64,000 nucleotides of DNA from Bacteroidota bacterium (GCA_018268035.1 JAFDXI010000120.1:1-64000); one strand, 5' to 3'. Counted from the first letter of the stretch, positions 1-9,378 are shown. Notes: generated by a model not told the origin, from the sequence alone. Program-made: numbers and translations.

Positions 1-532
1 ACCGGTCGCCTTTTTTATTTTTTCTTGGCTTTAAGATGTCAAATTCATTTTCCCAAAACCTTAAAAGGGAAGGTTTCATATTAAACCATTCAGCCACTTC
101 ACTGATTGAATAATATTGTTTTTGTGCAAGCGTTTCATCGTCCGGCACATCCAGCAAAGTGATATCAGGATTATAAGCTTTTAAAGATTTGCGGCCACGC
201 CTTGAAGGCTCCGGTGCTTTCTTTGAAAGCGGTTTGATCAATTGAGGTTGAACTTTTGTTTTTATTTCAGGTTTGTTTTCAAGTGTTGTTTCCGGTTCTT
301 CCGCTTTCAAAATGTGATCTGCTTCATTAGCTGGAATTTCCATTGTGACCTGAGGTAGTATGACCGTTTCCTCCACCTGTGCAACCGGTAATTTGGTTTC
401 ATTTTTTTCATCCGGGGAAGCGGGTTCTTCGTTAACAACTTTTTGTTGTTTAGGTTGTGATTTTTTTTGTTTCGGCCTTATCACCGCAACTTTATCTCCC
501 GACTCATTGCTGAATAAATCTAACTGTTGCAT
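1..532 (-). CDS. MerR-type HTH transcriptional regulator (3' part missing)
   Basis: I translated this from the minus strand. It starts at the ATG complementary to 530-532 and stays open to the window edge, giving 177 residues with no stop, so the C-terminus is missing. Residues 1 to about 135 are polar, rich in Lys, Glu and Pro, and probably disordered. At about residue 139 a MerR-like helix-turn-helix begins (YYSISEVAEWFNMKPSLLRF), followed by WENEFDILKPRKN, the usual first half of a MerR DNA-binding domain. Bacteroidota carry many MerR-like regulators with such a long charged N-terminal extension. The effector-binding half lies outside the window, so the signal sensed is unknown. MerR proteins bind promoter DNA as dimers. 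Confident in the family, not in a target. Confidence 0.82.
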   Translation of the reverse strand, partial: MQQLDLFSNESGDKVAVIRPKQKKSQPKQQKVVNEEPASPDEKNETKLPVAQVEETVILPQVTMEIPANEADHILKAEEPETTLENKPEIKTKVQPQLIKPLSKKAPEPSRRGRKSLKAYNPDITLLDVPDDETLAQKQYYSISEVAEWFNMKPSLLRFWENEFDILKPRKNKKGDR

Positions 533-695
533 CTGTAAATCTACTAATATTTAAAAATTGATAAGGATAAAGATTTTAAATAAAGTTTTAATCAACCTGA
601 AATAAAAATTATCAATCTGCCACTGTAATTTATTTCTTATTTCAATGCCCTCATCCTGTCAAATATTATACCGCATTGATTATTTGTCAACAGAT

Positions 696-3092
696 TTATT
701 TATCATTTGGAACTGGTATAATAGTCAGATTGTTATTTTTTATTGCTATTGATTGTTTTTTAAATTCAATACTTATATTTTCCAGTAACTGACCTTTGAT
801 TTCTGAAATTTGAGCAACATCTTCACACCAGCAAAAACAGGTAAATCCAATAGCTGCATTGGTTAGGCTGTTGACAACAACATGTGGTGCCGGTGATTTT
901 AGTAATGACAAATCGGAATGTAAAATATTTGTGAGAATAGACTTTGCTTCGTTGAGGTTATTTGAGTCTTCAATAAATACATCAATTTCAATTCTTGTAT
1001 GTTGGTTGTTTAAAGTCCAGTTGACAACCTGTTGGGAAAGTATATCGTTATTGGGAATGATAATATTCGAACCATTGGGAGTATAAATTTTTGAAGAACG
1101 GATACCTATTTCTTTTATTACACCTTTGTGGTTGCCTATTTCAATCGTATCGCCAATCCGGATTGGATGTTCAAGCGTTATCATGACACCTGCAATCAGG
1201 TTGCTTACTAAATTTTGCAAACCAAAACCAATACCAACACTCAGTGCTCCAAGCACAATTGCAATCTTATCAAGTGGGATTCCCGTTGTAAAAAAAGCAA
1301 ACAATACACCAGCAGTAACTACCAGCAGTTTGATTACAAGTTTTGCATTGCTCAGAAAAGTATATTTTGTATTACTGGTAGCAGTGATGTCAGTAATTAC
1401 AGAGATGAGGTTGCTGATGAATGCTGATATAAGGATAATAAAAATGAAAAGAAGGATACTTCCAATTGTAAAAAAAGTACTTCCGATTGGAATGGGTTTG
1501 TTCAGATAAAATAATGCCTGTTCCTTTAAGTATTCCAGAAGATTAAGATTGATCAGAAAGATGATAATCCATGCAGATACAGAAAAAACATTTAGTAAAC
1601 GGCTGCAGAAATTATAAATACTTGTAATGCTTTTTTCATGTGTGTCAGCAAATTTTCTTTTAAGCATAGCCAGTTGAAAGGTGAGGGCTTCAAGGCCGGT
1701 ATCAGCAAATACCCTGAGCGTTGCTGCAGAAAAAACGGCAAAAGTGGCTGTGGTGGTCAATATCCTTGCAAGGTTGAACAGGCCTAGAAAATTACAAACC
1801 ATTGATAGGATGTGTAAAGATGCAGAAATGTATATAACCCATGCAGTACGTTGTAAATGAAATATGTGATGCTTATTGTTGTTTCTGATAATCAAAAAAT
1901 CAAGCGTAATGCAAATAATATTGATGAGCATCAGTAACCATCTTTCTTCAAACGATGCATATAAAAAAAGGTTTATTACTGCAACTATGCGAAAAGTGAC
2001 AAAGAATATTGCCCAGATAAGTCTGACTGATATAGTAATGCTTTTGTCTTTAAAAAACATTACAGTAAGAATGAGGCCAAGTATGGTCCAAATTAATTCG
2101 ACAAAAATGATAGGTGGTTGGGGAAAGAAAAAAAGTGAAACAGAAAGGCTAAGCAATAAGCTGCCATATAATGGAAAACTGGTCAGATATTTCAGCCTGA
2201 TATTGGTAGTCCTTAAATATGTTATAAGATGTTTACTGTATTCTTTTCTGATAAAGATGATCCAAAAAACAAAAACAATGCACAATAAAATAGTTGTAAT
2301 AATCGGTACCATGTTTGATTTTAAATAATACAACATGATGGCGCCGCTTATTTCTGCAGAGTCAGGCATTACTTCAAAAATAGATTTGGAATAGTCACTC
2401 TTATTTGTGCTTAGTAAAGGGTTGTCGGAAGGCTTAAATATGTTATTGTTGAAATTATTCATGCGCACTAAAACATTTTCTGATAAGTGTGATAGTTGCA
2501 TATAATCATTGGTCAGCCTGCTTTGTATGCTTGTGATTTGAATCTCTCTTTTTTTGTTTAATGAATCTGCCCATAACCATCTTTGTAAAATCTGGTAATA
2601 TTGGGTTAAAACAATTTTTTGTATATCGGCATTGGTGGAAGATTTTTTATAACTGCTGTCAGCAATAAATCTGCTGATGTCATTTTCAACTTTTGCAATA
2701 TCCCTGTTATATTTTCTCAATTCATAAGAATACTCATCCATACTCTTTTTCATCTGTGAAAGAAAAATTGAATGAACCTTTAATAACCTGTAACTAAAAT
2801 GTTCATCGGTTGTATTGATATATTTTTCAGAGAAATTTAATTTCTGTTCAATATTATCAAGTGACTTTTCAATTGCAGTAGTATTAAAATGTCGGGTGAG
2901 ATTTTGTATCACTGTATCTACCTGTAGGCTTGTTTTTTCAAGCCTTGACATTAACAATACAGTATTAGTATCAGCAGAAAAATGTTGGGTTACCCTGGCA
3001 ATTTCATTGCTGAGCGAATCATTTACAGTCTGAGCATGGAGACTGTTTGTAAAGCAAAATATGATTGCAAAACTTAAAATAAATGATTTCAT
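696..3092 (-). CDS. MscS-family mechanosensitive ion channel, large form
   Basis: The product has 798 residues. A signal peptide (about residues 1-20, ending LHAQ) is followed by a mostly helical, probably periplasmic region to about residue 255. A series of hydrophobic segments then runs from about 260 to 620, and the MscS core occupies roughly 620-795. The pore-lining helix is recognisable as a Gly/Ala-rich stretch (LGALSVGIGFGLQNLVSNLI), followed by the beta domain with IGDTIEIGNHKGVIKEIGIR. The architecture resembles KefA/MscK-like channels rather than the 286-residue E. coli MscS. Such channels open under membrane tension to release solutes during osmotic downshock. It stands alone, divergent from the rhamnosidase gene. 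Family assignment is firm; gating behaviour is inferred. Confidence 0.9.
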   Translation of the reverse strand: MKSFILSFAIIFCFTNSLHAQTVNDSLSNEIARVTQHFSADTNTVLLMSRLEKTSLQVDTVIQNLTRHFNTTAIEKSLDNIEQKLNFSEKYINTTDEHFSYRLLKVHSIFLSQMKKSMDEYSYELRKYNRDIAKVENDISRFIADSSYKKSSTNADIQKIVLTQYYQILQRWLWADSLNKKREIQITSIQSRLTNDYMQLSHLSENVLVRMNNFNNNIFKPSDNPLLSTNKSDYSKSIFEVMPDSAEISGAIMLYYLKSNMVPIITTILLCIVFVFWIIFIRKEYSKHLITYLRTTNIRLKYLTSFPLYGSLLLSLSVSLFFFPQPPIIFVELIWTILGLILTVMFFKDKSITISVRLIWAIFFVTFRIVAVINLFLYASFEERWLLMLINIICITLDFLIIRNNNKHHIFHLQRTAWVIYISASLHILSMVCNFLGLFNLARILTTTATFAVFSAATLRVFADTGLEALTFQLAMLKRKFADTHEKSITSIYNFCSRLLNVFSVSAWIIIFLINLNLLEYLKEQALFYLNKPIPIGSTFFTIGSILLFIFIILISAFISNLISVITDITATSNTKYTFLSNAKLVIKLLVVTAGVLFAFFTTGIPLDKIAIVLGALSVGIGFGLQNLVSNLIAGVMITLEHPIRIGDTIEIGNHKGVIKEIGIRSSKIYTPNGSNIIIPNNDILSQQVVNWTLNNQHTRIEIDVFIEDSNNLNEAKSILTNILHSDLSLLKSPAPHVVVNSLTNAAIGFTCFCWCEDVAQISEIKGQLLENISIEFKKQSIAIKNNNLTIIPVPNDK

Positions 3093-3138
3093 AAATCGGA
3101 ATGCCGGCTCTATTTGATTGTTGTTGAATTGATTTTCT

Positions 3139-3205
3139 GCAAGATAATTTTTTTTAAATTATTGTTTATATATCTTGCTATTGAAATTTTACTGTGCAAT
3201 ACAGT
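3139..3205. promoter_or_regulatory. Two dyads upstream of the rhamnosidase gene
   Basis: A perfect 8-bp inverted repeat has arms GCAAGATA (3139-3146) and TATCTTGC (3171-3178) around an AT-rich centre. A second short dyad, ACTGT-gcaat-ACAGT, lies at 3191-3205. Both sit in the 170-bp spacer between the divergent channel gene and the rhamnosidase gene, where operators or promoter structure would be expected. No regulator can be assigned, and such dyads also arise by chance in AT-rich DNA. Confidence 0.3.
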
Positions 3206-3262
3206 GCTTTTCCCATCAGGTCTTTATAAAAAAACCATTTATTCTTCATCTTAATTATTGCC

Positions 3263-6040
3263 ATGAAATTCATTTTAGGTTTGCTTTTCTTTATTCCTTT
3301 TTGCCCGGCTACATCTTCTGCGCAAATACAATGCAGTCATCTTTTAACTGATAACCGTATTAACCCGGTTGGTATTGATGATGCTCATCCTTGCTTCAAT
3401 TGGCAGTTTTCAGGAAATAAAAGAAACCTGTCACAAAATGCTTATGAGATAAACCTGTTTATGAAAGATAATTTTTCAAAAAATGGAAAATTGAAAATTG
3501 TATGGAGCAGTGGGAAAGTAAACAGTGATTCATCTGTAAAAGTTTCTTATAAAGGGAACGCTTTGCAATCAGGGAAACGATATCAATGGCGGGTGAGGGT
3601 TTGGGATAATTATGATGAAGTATCGGGATGGAGTGAGCCGGCATATTTTGAAACTGCTTTTTTAAACCCTTCAGGCTGGAAGGCAAAATGGATAACACCC
3701 GGTTATATTGAAGACTCTGTCATGCGGCCTTCTCCTTTATACAGGAAAGAATTTACATCTGCAAAAAAAATGGTTCATGCGGTTGCTTATATAACTGCTC
3801 ATGGTTTATATGAAGCACATATTAACGGCCAGCGAATTGGCGATGCTTATCTTACCCCAGGGTGGACATCATATCATTCACGGTTGCAATATCAGACTTA
3901 TGATGTTACCAACCTCATCAATAAGGGAGTAAATACTATCGGCGTTGTTTTGGGCAATGGTTGGTATCGTGGTATCATTGGTTTTAATAATAATATCAAT
4001 TATTATGGAAATGATATTGCATTGTTGTTCCAGCTGGAAATCAGTTATAGTGATGGATCCACTCAAACCATTGTCTCTGATGGATCATGGAAAACATCAA
4101 CAGGGAGCATTTGTTATGCTGAAATTTATAATGGCGAAACAATTGGTGCCCGTAAAGAAAAAACCGGGTGGCTGCTGCCGGGTTATGATGATAAAGATTG
4201 GACTAATGCCAAACAGGCCAATTTTGATATGAATAATTTAATTGCAACTGAGAATGAACCGGTGAAGAAACATGATACATTTAAACCTGTAAAAATTATT
4301 ACCACACCTAAAGGTGAACAGGTAATTGACTTTGGGCAAAACCTTGTGGGCTGGGTGATGGTAAAATTAAAGGGTAGTGCAGGTGATACTATTAAAATTT
4401 CGCATGCAGAAGTTTTAGATAAAGAAGGCAATTTTTATACTGCCAATCTTCGTGCTGCAAAAGCGATTGACCAGTATATTCTGAAAGATGATTACGAAGA
4501 AACATTCGAGCCACACTTCACATGGCATGGTTTCAGGTACATCAGGGTTGAAGGATTGAAGGCTCCACTTAATGCTGATGATTTTACTGCGGTTGCTTTA
4601 TATTCTGATATGCAGCCCACTGGGTATTTCTCTACTTCTGATTCACTCATCAATCAATTGCAGCATAATATCGTTTGGGGACAACATGGAAATTTTCTTG
4701 ATGTGCCCACTGATTGTCCACAACGTGATGAGCGACTGGGCTGGACAGGTGATGCACAGGTATTTTCACGCACTGCTACTTTTAATATGAATGTAAATTC
4801 ATTTTTCAGCAAGTGGATGAAAGATGTTGCAGCAGACCAGTTCAGCAATGGCAGTGTGCCTTTTGTAATTCCTAATGTTTTGGGTAATTATGCCGGCGGC
4901 TCAACAGGATGGGCTGATGTTGCAACAATTATTCCCTGGAACATATACCTCGCTTATGGTGATAAAAAAATCCTGTCAATCCAATATGAGAGCATGAAGA
5001 AGTGGGTGGATTATATGACAGATAAAAGTGTAAATAATTTATGGCAGTCAGGTTTCCATTTTGGTGACTGGTTATTTTACAGGCCTGATGATGATAATGA
5101 TGGCACTGCGGCTGTTACTGATAAATATTTAATTGCACAATGTTTTTATGCGCATTCAACACAGTTGTTAATCAATGCTGCAAAAGTGTTGGGAAAAAAT
5201 GAAGATGCAGCATCATACAACAGTTTACTTGAAAAAATAAAAGCTGCATTTTTAAAAGAATATGTTACACCTAATGGCAGACTCGTATCAGGTACTCAAA
5301 CAGCTTATGTGCTTGCTTTAAATTTTGATATGTTGCCCGATACGTTGAGGATGCAGGCTGCAAACCGGTTAGTTCAAAATATTGAACGATACAATAATCA
5401 TCTGACAACGGGATTCCTGGGCACACCTTATTTATGCCAGGTATTAACGAGGTTTGGTTATGATAGTGTGGCGTATAAACTTTTATTCCAGCTAACCTAT
5501 CCTTCCTGGTTGTACCCTGTGAAGATGGGCGCCACAACGATATGGGAAAGATGGGATGGTATAAAACCAGACAGCACATTTGAAAATGAAGGGATGAATT
5601 CTTTCAATCATTATGCTTATGGCGCTATTGGTGACTGGATGTATCGCACTGTAGCTGGTATTGATACTTATGAAGATGGTGTAGGTTATAAGCATATCAG
5701 GATTAAACCACATATCGGTGGAAAATTCACGCAGGTTACAGCGAAGTACCAGACATATTACGGCGAAGTAGAAAGCAGTTGGACAATAGAAAATAATATT
5801 TTAAAAATGATTGTAGAGATACCTGCAAATACTACTGCGAATATTTTTGTTCCAGCAAAGGATATTGCCAGCATTACAGAAAATGGAAAAAAATTATCTG
5901 AAGTAAATGATATAAAAATTGTTGGAACACAAAATGGATATGTTGAAGTGTCTGCAGGTTCCGGCATTTATCATTTTGAAGTAAATGATTATAAACCTTC
6001 ATTATTTTCTTTGCCAGTGAAAATTATTTCACCTGCGTAA
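3263..6040 (+). CDS. Secreted alpha-L-rhamnosidase, GH78
   Basis: The 925-residue protein begins with a signal peptide (FCPATSSAQ, cleavage near residue 20). Beta-sandwich domains cover about 20-430 (Ig-like Bac_rhamnosid N-terminal modules and the DFGQNLVGWV strand near 360), followed by an (alpha/alpha)6 barrel at about 435-790 and a C-terminal beta domain. The GH78 barrel signature DCPQRDERLGWTGD is intact and contains the acidic residues expected for the general acid. IWERWDG near residue 775 carries the glutamate expected as general base. Family enzymes invert alpha-L-rhamnosides of plant glycosides and pectin (rhamnogalacturonan side chains). The neighbours are not other pectin genes, so the substrate is open. 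An AT-rich hairpin overlaps the stop codon. Confidence 0.93.
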   Translation: MKFILGLLFFIPFCPATSSAQIQCSHLLTDNRINPVGIDDAHPCFNWQFSGNKRNLSQNAYEINLFMKDNFSKNGKLKIVWSSGKVNSDSSVKVSYKGNALQSGKRYQWRVRVWDNYDEVSGWSEPAYFETAFLNPSGWKAKWITPGYIEDSVMRPSPLYRKEFTSAKKMVHAVAYITAHGLYEAHINGQRIGDAYLTPGWTSYHSRLQYQTYDVTNLINKGVNTIGVVLGNGWYRGIIGFNNNINYYGNDIALLFQLEISYSDGSTQTIVSDGSWKTSTGSICYAEIYNGETIGARKEKTGWLLPGYDDKDWTNAKQANFDMNNLIATENEPVKKHDTFKPVKIITTPKGEQVIDFGQNLVGWVMVKLKGSAGDTIKISHAEVLDKEGNFYTANLRAAKAIDQYILKDDYEETFEPHFTWHGFRYIRVEGLKAPLNADDFTAVALYSDMQPTGYFSTSDSLINQLQHNIVWGQHGNFLDVPTDCPQRDERLGWTGDAQVFSRTATFNMNVNSFFSKWMKDVAADQFSNGSVPFVIPNVLGNYAGGSTGWADVATIIPWNIYLAYGDKKILSIQYESMKKWVDYMTDKSVNNLWQSGFHFGDWLFYRPDDDNDGTAAVTDKYLIAQCFYAHSTQLLINAAKVLGKNEDAASYNSLLEKIKAAFLKEYVTPNGRLVSGTQTAYVLALNFDMLPDTLRMQAANRLVQNIERYNNHLTTGFLGTPYLCQVLTRFGYDSVAYKLLFQLTYPSWLYPVKMGATTIWERWDGIKPDSTFENEGMNSFNHYAYGAIGDWMYRTVAGIDTYEDGVGYKHIRIKPHIGGKFTQVTAKYQTYYGEVESSWTIENNILKMIVEIPANTTANIFVPAKDIASITENGKKLSEVNDIKIVGTQNGYVEVSAGSGIYHFEVNDYKPSLFSLPVKIISPA

Positions 6041-6063
6041 AATGAAAATATAGTTTTCATTTT
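6039..6063 (+). terminator. AT-rich hairpin directly after the rhamnosidase gene
   Basis: A perfect 10-bp stem, AAAATGAAAA paired with TTTTCATTTT around a 5-nt loop, starts inside the stop codon of the GH78 gene. It lacks a GC-rich core, so it would be a weak intrinsic terminator or an mRNA 3'-end stabiliser. Confidence 0.35.
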
Positions 6064-6504
6064 GTAATTGATTTGTCATTCAAATATACCCGTACGAAAA
6101 AGAAGTATTTTTTGCATATTTAAGAATGCAGAGGTAGCAATATAAAGTTCCCAATACCGACACTATTTTTCCCGATACTAAAAAGAAATGTGTATTTACT
6201 GAAAGAAGTTTGCACTTTATAAAAGCTTTATGATTAGAAGAATTGAATAGTTGTATTTTGCACCCGTTGTAAAGTTGTTGATTACAAATATTAGTGCCAT
6301 ATTTTTTAAACACAGATAGTAATACTTTGCATCAATAACGATTGCCGGAAACAAATGAAAATAACGATTGAAAAATTTGTCATTGTAGTTAACTATTATG
6401 TAAGACGTTTACACACCGATTTTTTAAATAATAAAATAAAGGGAAAGTTTATTTGTTCAATTTGAAAATCATGAAATGATTCAAAATAATTTGACATATA
6501 ACTT

Positions 6505-6632
6505 ATTCAAAAAACATTAAGCCCGGGATAAATTTTACAGTTATAATTATCTTGTAATTATAACATCGTACTTAGCCCGGCACCAATTGCAACAGGCGTT
6601 TTTTTTGAAAGCGCCTGTTTGTATTTTATAAC
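6505..6632 (+). ncRNA. Candidate structured small RNA ending in an intrinsic terminator
   Basis: This lies in a 714-bp gene-free stretch (6041-6754). A perfect 10-bp hairpin (GTTATAATTA / TAATTATAAC, 6540-6564, 5-nt loop) is flanked by two copies of AGCCCGG (near 6520 and 6574), whose CCGGG and CCCGG parts can pair into an outer stem. About 30 bp downstream is a GC-containing hairpin, AACAGGCG / CGCCTGTT (6591-6619), followed by TTTGTATTTTAT, which has the form of a plus-strand terminator. No protein-like reading frame covers it and it is 550 bp past the nearest upstream stop codon. A separate short transcript is therefore plausible, but it may simply be a long 3' UTR. Confidence 0.35.
6591..6632 (+). 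terminator. Intrinsic terminator hairpin with T-rich tail
   Basis: The stem AACAGGCG / CGCCTGTT has 8 pairs, extendable through T-A pairs in the loop, and is followed on the plus strand by TTTGTATTTTAT. It faces the convergent hydroxylase gene, so it would end rightward transcripts from the rhamnosidase side. Confidence 0.5.
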
Positions 6633-6754
6633 AACATTGATCAAAAGCAAAAAAATAACGATTGTGAAAATGTGTGTTTTGGATTTTATTTTCTTTTGAG
6701 GAATCAGGAATAGTTTTACTGGTAATGTAAAAGGAAATGGATCATTTAACAACT

Positions 6755-8023
6755 TTAAGCCATAGCAACCTGTCTGTCTTCCCTTTCATGTTTTATAACA
6801 AACCATGCTGTGATAAAAGTGGCGAGAATAAAATAGCCAACCAGGAAATATCCTGCAAAAGGAATAAACTGTTCCAGGCCAAACCAACTTCCCTGTTTCA
6901 AAATAATAAGGATGCCAAAAATATTTTTTATGCTTTCCCACAGAATTGCAAAACGGTTGCGGTCCATTAGTTCAGTATAAGCATACACACTGAGAAATAC
7001 AAAGGCACCGTAAATAAACATACCGGGTGAACCAATCTTTGCAATGTTTCCAAACAGGTAACTTATTAATAATAAAAGCATCGTCATTTGTATCCATGAC
7101 CAGGTGAGCAATCCCTTTGATGACCTGGGATTGTATTTTTCAAAATGATATACGTCACCAATTTTTTCTACCGGATATTTTTCAATCACATCTGCAGGGC
7201 GCCATCCTGTGGGCATAAACCATATCCTGAGTTTATCTTTCCAGTTATGTGTGTGCCATGCATCTTTTATTAATAACCATACATGCTGAAAATTTATTTT
7301 TATTGGGTTCCATGTATGTGCAGGCCTTGTGATACCAAAAACAGGTGGCGCTTCGGGCAACTCTTCCTGGAATGTACCAAATAATTTATCCCATATAATA
7401 AAAATCTGGGAAAGGTTTTTATCAATGTACTCTTCGTTGACTGCATGATGCACCCTGTGATGAGAGGGTGTTACAATTATTTTTTCAAGGAATCCCATTT
7501 TATTTATCTGGCGGGTATGGTACCAAAACTGTGCAAATAATTGTATCGGTGCAACGATTGCAATAACTTCTGGTGGTACACCCACCAATGCTGCCGGCAA
7601 TAAAAGAAAGGCGAAGATTTTTATGATTGATGAAATGCTTTGCCTCAATGCACAGGCAAGATTAAATTCTTCACTGCTATGATGGATTACATGGCCGTTC
7701 CAGAAAAAGTTTACTTTGTGTTGCAACCTGTGAACCCAATATCCTGAAAAATCAATTGCAATAAATGCGACAACATAAATAAGCCATGTAGCCTGGATAT
7801 GATATATGGCAACCCTTTCTTCCAGCCAGGTATATGACAGGATTGTTATACTGAGGCCGAGCACATCTTTTGTTACATTGGTTATGCCGCTGCTAAGACT
7901 GGAGATCATATCGGCATTGCGAACAGTATCTGTTCCTTTGTGCCATCCATACCATTTTTCAAACAACACCAAGAGCAGGAAAGCAGGCATAGCAATCAAT
8001 AATATTTTACCGTAAGCTTCCAT
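6755..8023 (-). CDS. Sterol desaturase / fatty acid hydroxylase family membrane protein
   Basis: The 422-residue integral membrane protein has the histidine clusters of the fatty-acid-hydroxylase superfamily: HRLQH at 98-102, HVIHH at 111-115 and HHRVHH at 188-193. These bind a di-iron centre that uses oxygen to hydroxylate or desaturate lipids. The core spans about 80-225. A C-terminal extension (about 230-420) with three or four further hydrophobic segments is shared with alkylglycerol-monooxygenase-like bacterial members. All three clusters are intact, so it should be active on a membrane lipid, but the substrate cannot be read from sequence. It ends 714 bp from the rhamnosidase gene, convergent with it, and 444 bp separates it from the Nudix regulator upstream. 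Confidence 0.87.
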   Translation of the reverse strand: MEAYGKILLIAMPAFLLLVLFEKWYGWHKGTDTVRNADMISSLSSGITNVTKDVLGLSITILSYTWLEERVAIYHIQATWLIYVVAFIAIDFSGYWVHRLQHKVNFFWNGHVIHHSSEEFNLACALRQSISSIIKIFAFLLLPAALVGVPPEVIAIVAPIQLFAQFWYHTRQINKMGFLEKIIVTPSHHRVHHAVNEEYIDKNLSQIFIIWDKLFGTFQEELPEAPPVFGITRPAHTWNPIKINFQHVWLLIKDAWHTHNWKDKLRIWFMPTGWRPADVIEKYPVEKIGDVYHFEKYNPRSSKGLLTWSWIQMTMLLLLISYLFGNIAKIGSPGMFIYGAFVFLSVYAYTELMDRNRFAILWESIKNIFGILIILKQGSWFGLEQFIPFAGYFLVGYFILATFITAWFVIKHEREDRQVAMA

Positions 8024-8467
8024 ATTTCAAGCAGCCAAAATTATGTAAATTCATAGTATGGTGATAGCGGAAAATTTAACAGAAGTAAATGATAGAGTTT
8101 TTTAAAATGAATGATTGTTAAGGGACGCTATTTTTTATTCTTTGGCAAAACAAAACATTTAACCAATGTGAGCATTTCAAAGTGAATAATAGTAATAACA
8201 TATTTGATATTGATGAAGGAAAATGATGTTGAGTGCCTAAAACAAATCATGATCAACAAAGGCAAGTCTTGTTAATTGTACAATTGCAATTATTCATGTC
8301 ATACTTTTTAAAACCTGATAATGAATATATCGTAATTCAAAATATTTTGTGCAATGAAAAAAGCAATCTGTTTTTAATAATCAATAGAAAAGAAAGCTAT
8401 AAATAATCTATTACAGGCCGAGACAATAGCTTTTCCTCACTTCAAAAGTTGTTTAAAATGTCTTTAT
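8024..8467. other. Gene-free stretch, 444 bp
   Basis: No protein-like frame is seen here. Apart from a dyad at 8393-8433 I see only AT-rich sequence. It should contain the hydroxylase promoter on the minus strand near 8024-8100, but no clear Bacteroidota -7 box (TAnnTTTG) was found. Confidence 0.4.
8393..8433 (-). terminator. Candidate terminator after the Nudix regulator gene
   Basis: Arms AAAGCTAT (8393-8400) and ATAGCTTT (8426-8433) form a perfect 8-bp stem with a 25-nt loop. On the minus strand it lies about 35 bp past the regulator stop and is followed by the T-rich CTTTTCTATTG. The long loop keeps confidence low. Confidence 0.3.
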
Positions 8468-9241
8468 TTAAAACACAAGTATATCGCCGTCTTTTAATGC
8501 CTGCATATATTTTTCCAAATCAAATTTGTATAGATATGGTGAGCGGTGAGCGCCAATTTTTTTTGTCTCTTTCAATTTCACCACGATGCCTTTGGCTATG
8601 AGTTTTCGTGTAAAATTCCTGTCGTCCAGGTTTTTTTCAAGGATGGTTTGATACAAGGCATGTATTTCAGGTATAGTAAATTTTTCAGGTAATAGTTCAT
8701 AGCCGATAGGATATTCTGCGATATGTAACCGTAAAGCTTTTAGTGCTTCTTTGATAATTAGTAGATGGTCAAATATCATCGGAGGGATTTCATTGATTGG
8801 CCACCATTTACATGTTTCTCCCCATAAGCCTTTTTTAATTGTAACTTTAGAAAATTCTGTCAGTGTATAAAATCCAATCGAAACAAAATAGTCAAATATC
8901 CAATGATCATTTGTGATTTTCTTTCCTGTCATCTCATTGATTTTTTTAGCAGTGAAACCTCTTTCTCTCACTCTGCCAGGATTACCAAATGCACGAAACT
9001 GTTCAAGATATAAATTTTTTAACCCCGTACGCTCAAAGGCAATTCTTTTGGCGGCCTGGTCTATTGATTCAGTCCTTTTGATATAGCCACCTATGACAGT
9101 CCATTTGCCCGTACTGAATGGTTGTTGTAATAATACCTTCAACTCTTTGTCATGGTATCCAAATATTACATTGTCAACTGACACATTGCGGAGATACTCC
9201 TTTTCATTTTCGAATAAGCTATCTGCCGGGGATTTACTCAT
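8468..9241 (-). CDS. NrtR-like Nudix-domain transcriptional regulator
   Basis: The 257-residue protein has a Nudix fold (about 20-160) joined to a C-terminal winged helix (about 170-250, with LLPEKFTIPEIHALYQTILE and RNFTRKLIAKGI). This is the NrtR/AraR arrangement, in which the Nudix domain senses an ADP-ribose-like or sugar ligand. The Nudix box at 52-74 is degenerate: against the consensus GX5EX7REUXEEXGU it reads RIAFERTGL, losing two glutamates needed for metal-dependent hydrolysis. This fits a sensor rather than an enzyme. It is divergent from the GH3 operon across a 137-bp spacer holding two matching dyads. By analogy with Bacteroidota AraR it may control sugar-use genes; the effector is unknown. 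Confidence 0.85.
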   Translation of the reverse strand: MSKSPADSLFENEKEYLRNVSVDNVIFGYHDKELKVLLQQPFSTGKWTVIGGYIKRTESIDQAAKRIAFERTGLKNLYLEQFRAFGNPGRVRERGFTAKKINEMTGKKITNDHWIFDYFVSIGFYTLTEFSKVTIKKGLWGETCKWWPINEIPPMIFDHLLIIKEALKALRLHIAEYPIGYELLPEKFTIPEIHALYQTILEKNLDDRNFTRKLIAKGIVVKLKETKKIGAHRSPYLYKFDLEKYMQALKDGDILVF

Positions 9242-9255
9242 GCCTGTAAAAAATT

Positions 9256-9277
9256 GATTCCGTCAAAAATACGGGAT
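9256..9277. promoter_or_regulatory. Candidate operator site 1 for the Nudix regulator
   Basis: The core is CGTCAAAAATACG at 9261-9273. It has the form CGT-N7-ACG, extended by TCCGT...ACGGG. It lies 15-36 bp upstream of the regulator start codon and shares the pattern CGTCAnnAATACG with site 2, 54 bp away. The position suits autoregulation. Binding by the neighbouring Nudix protein is inferred. Confidence 0.5.
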
Positions 9278-9310
9278 TATTTGGCGGTCTCAGTTATGGT
9301 GCTTATTTTT

Positions 9311-9333
9311 ATTCCGTCATTAATACGTAATGA
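9311..9333. promoter_or_regulatory. Candidate operator site 2 for the Nudix regulator
   Basis: The core CGTCATTAATACG (9315-9327) matches site 1 at 11 of 13 positions and is preceded by the same ATTC. It also contains a perfect 6-bp inverted repeat, TCATTA-atacg-TAATGA (9317-9333). It lies 46-68 bp upstream of the small secreted protein gene, where a repressor or activator of the GH3 operon would bind. Confidence 0.5.
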
Positions 9334-9378
9334 TATATTGTCTCATATTATTTTAATAACTGTTATCGTTCAAAAAAA

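Noticed and set aside
6080-6313. 77-codon minus-strand frame in the gene-free stretch
   Set aside because: No ribosome-binding context or recognisable motif, and Cys/Asn-rich translation of AT-rich DNA.
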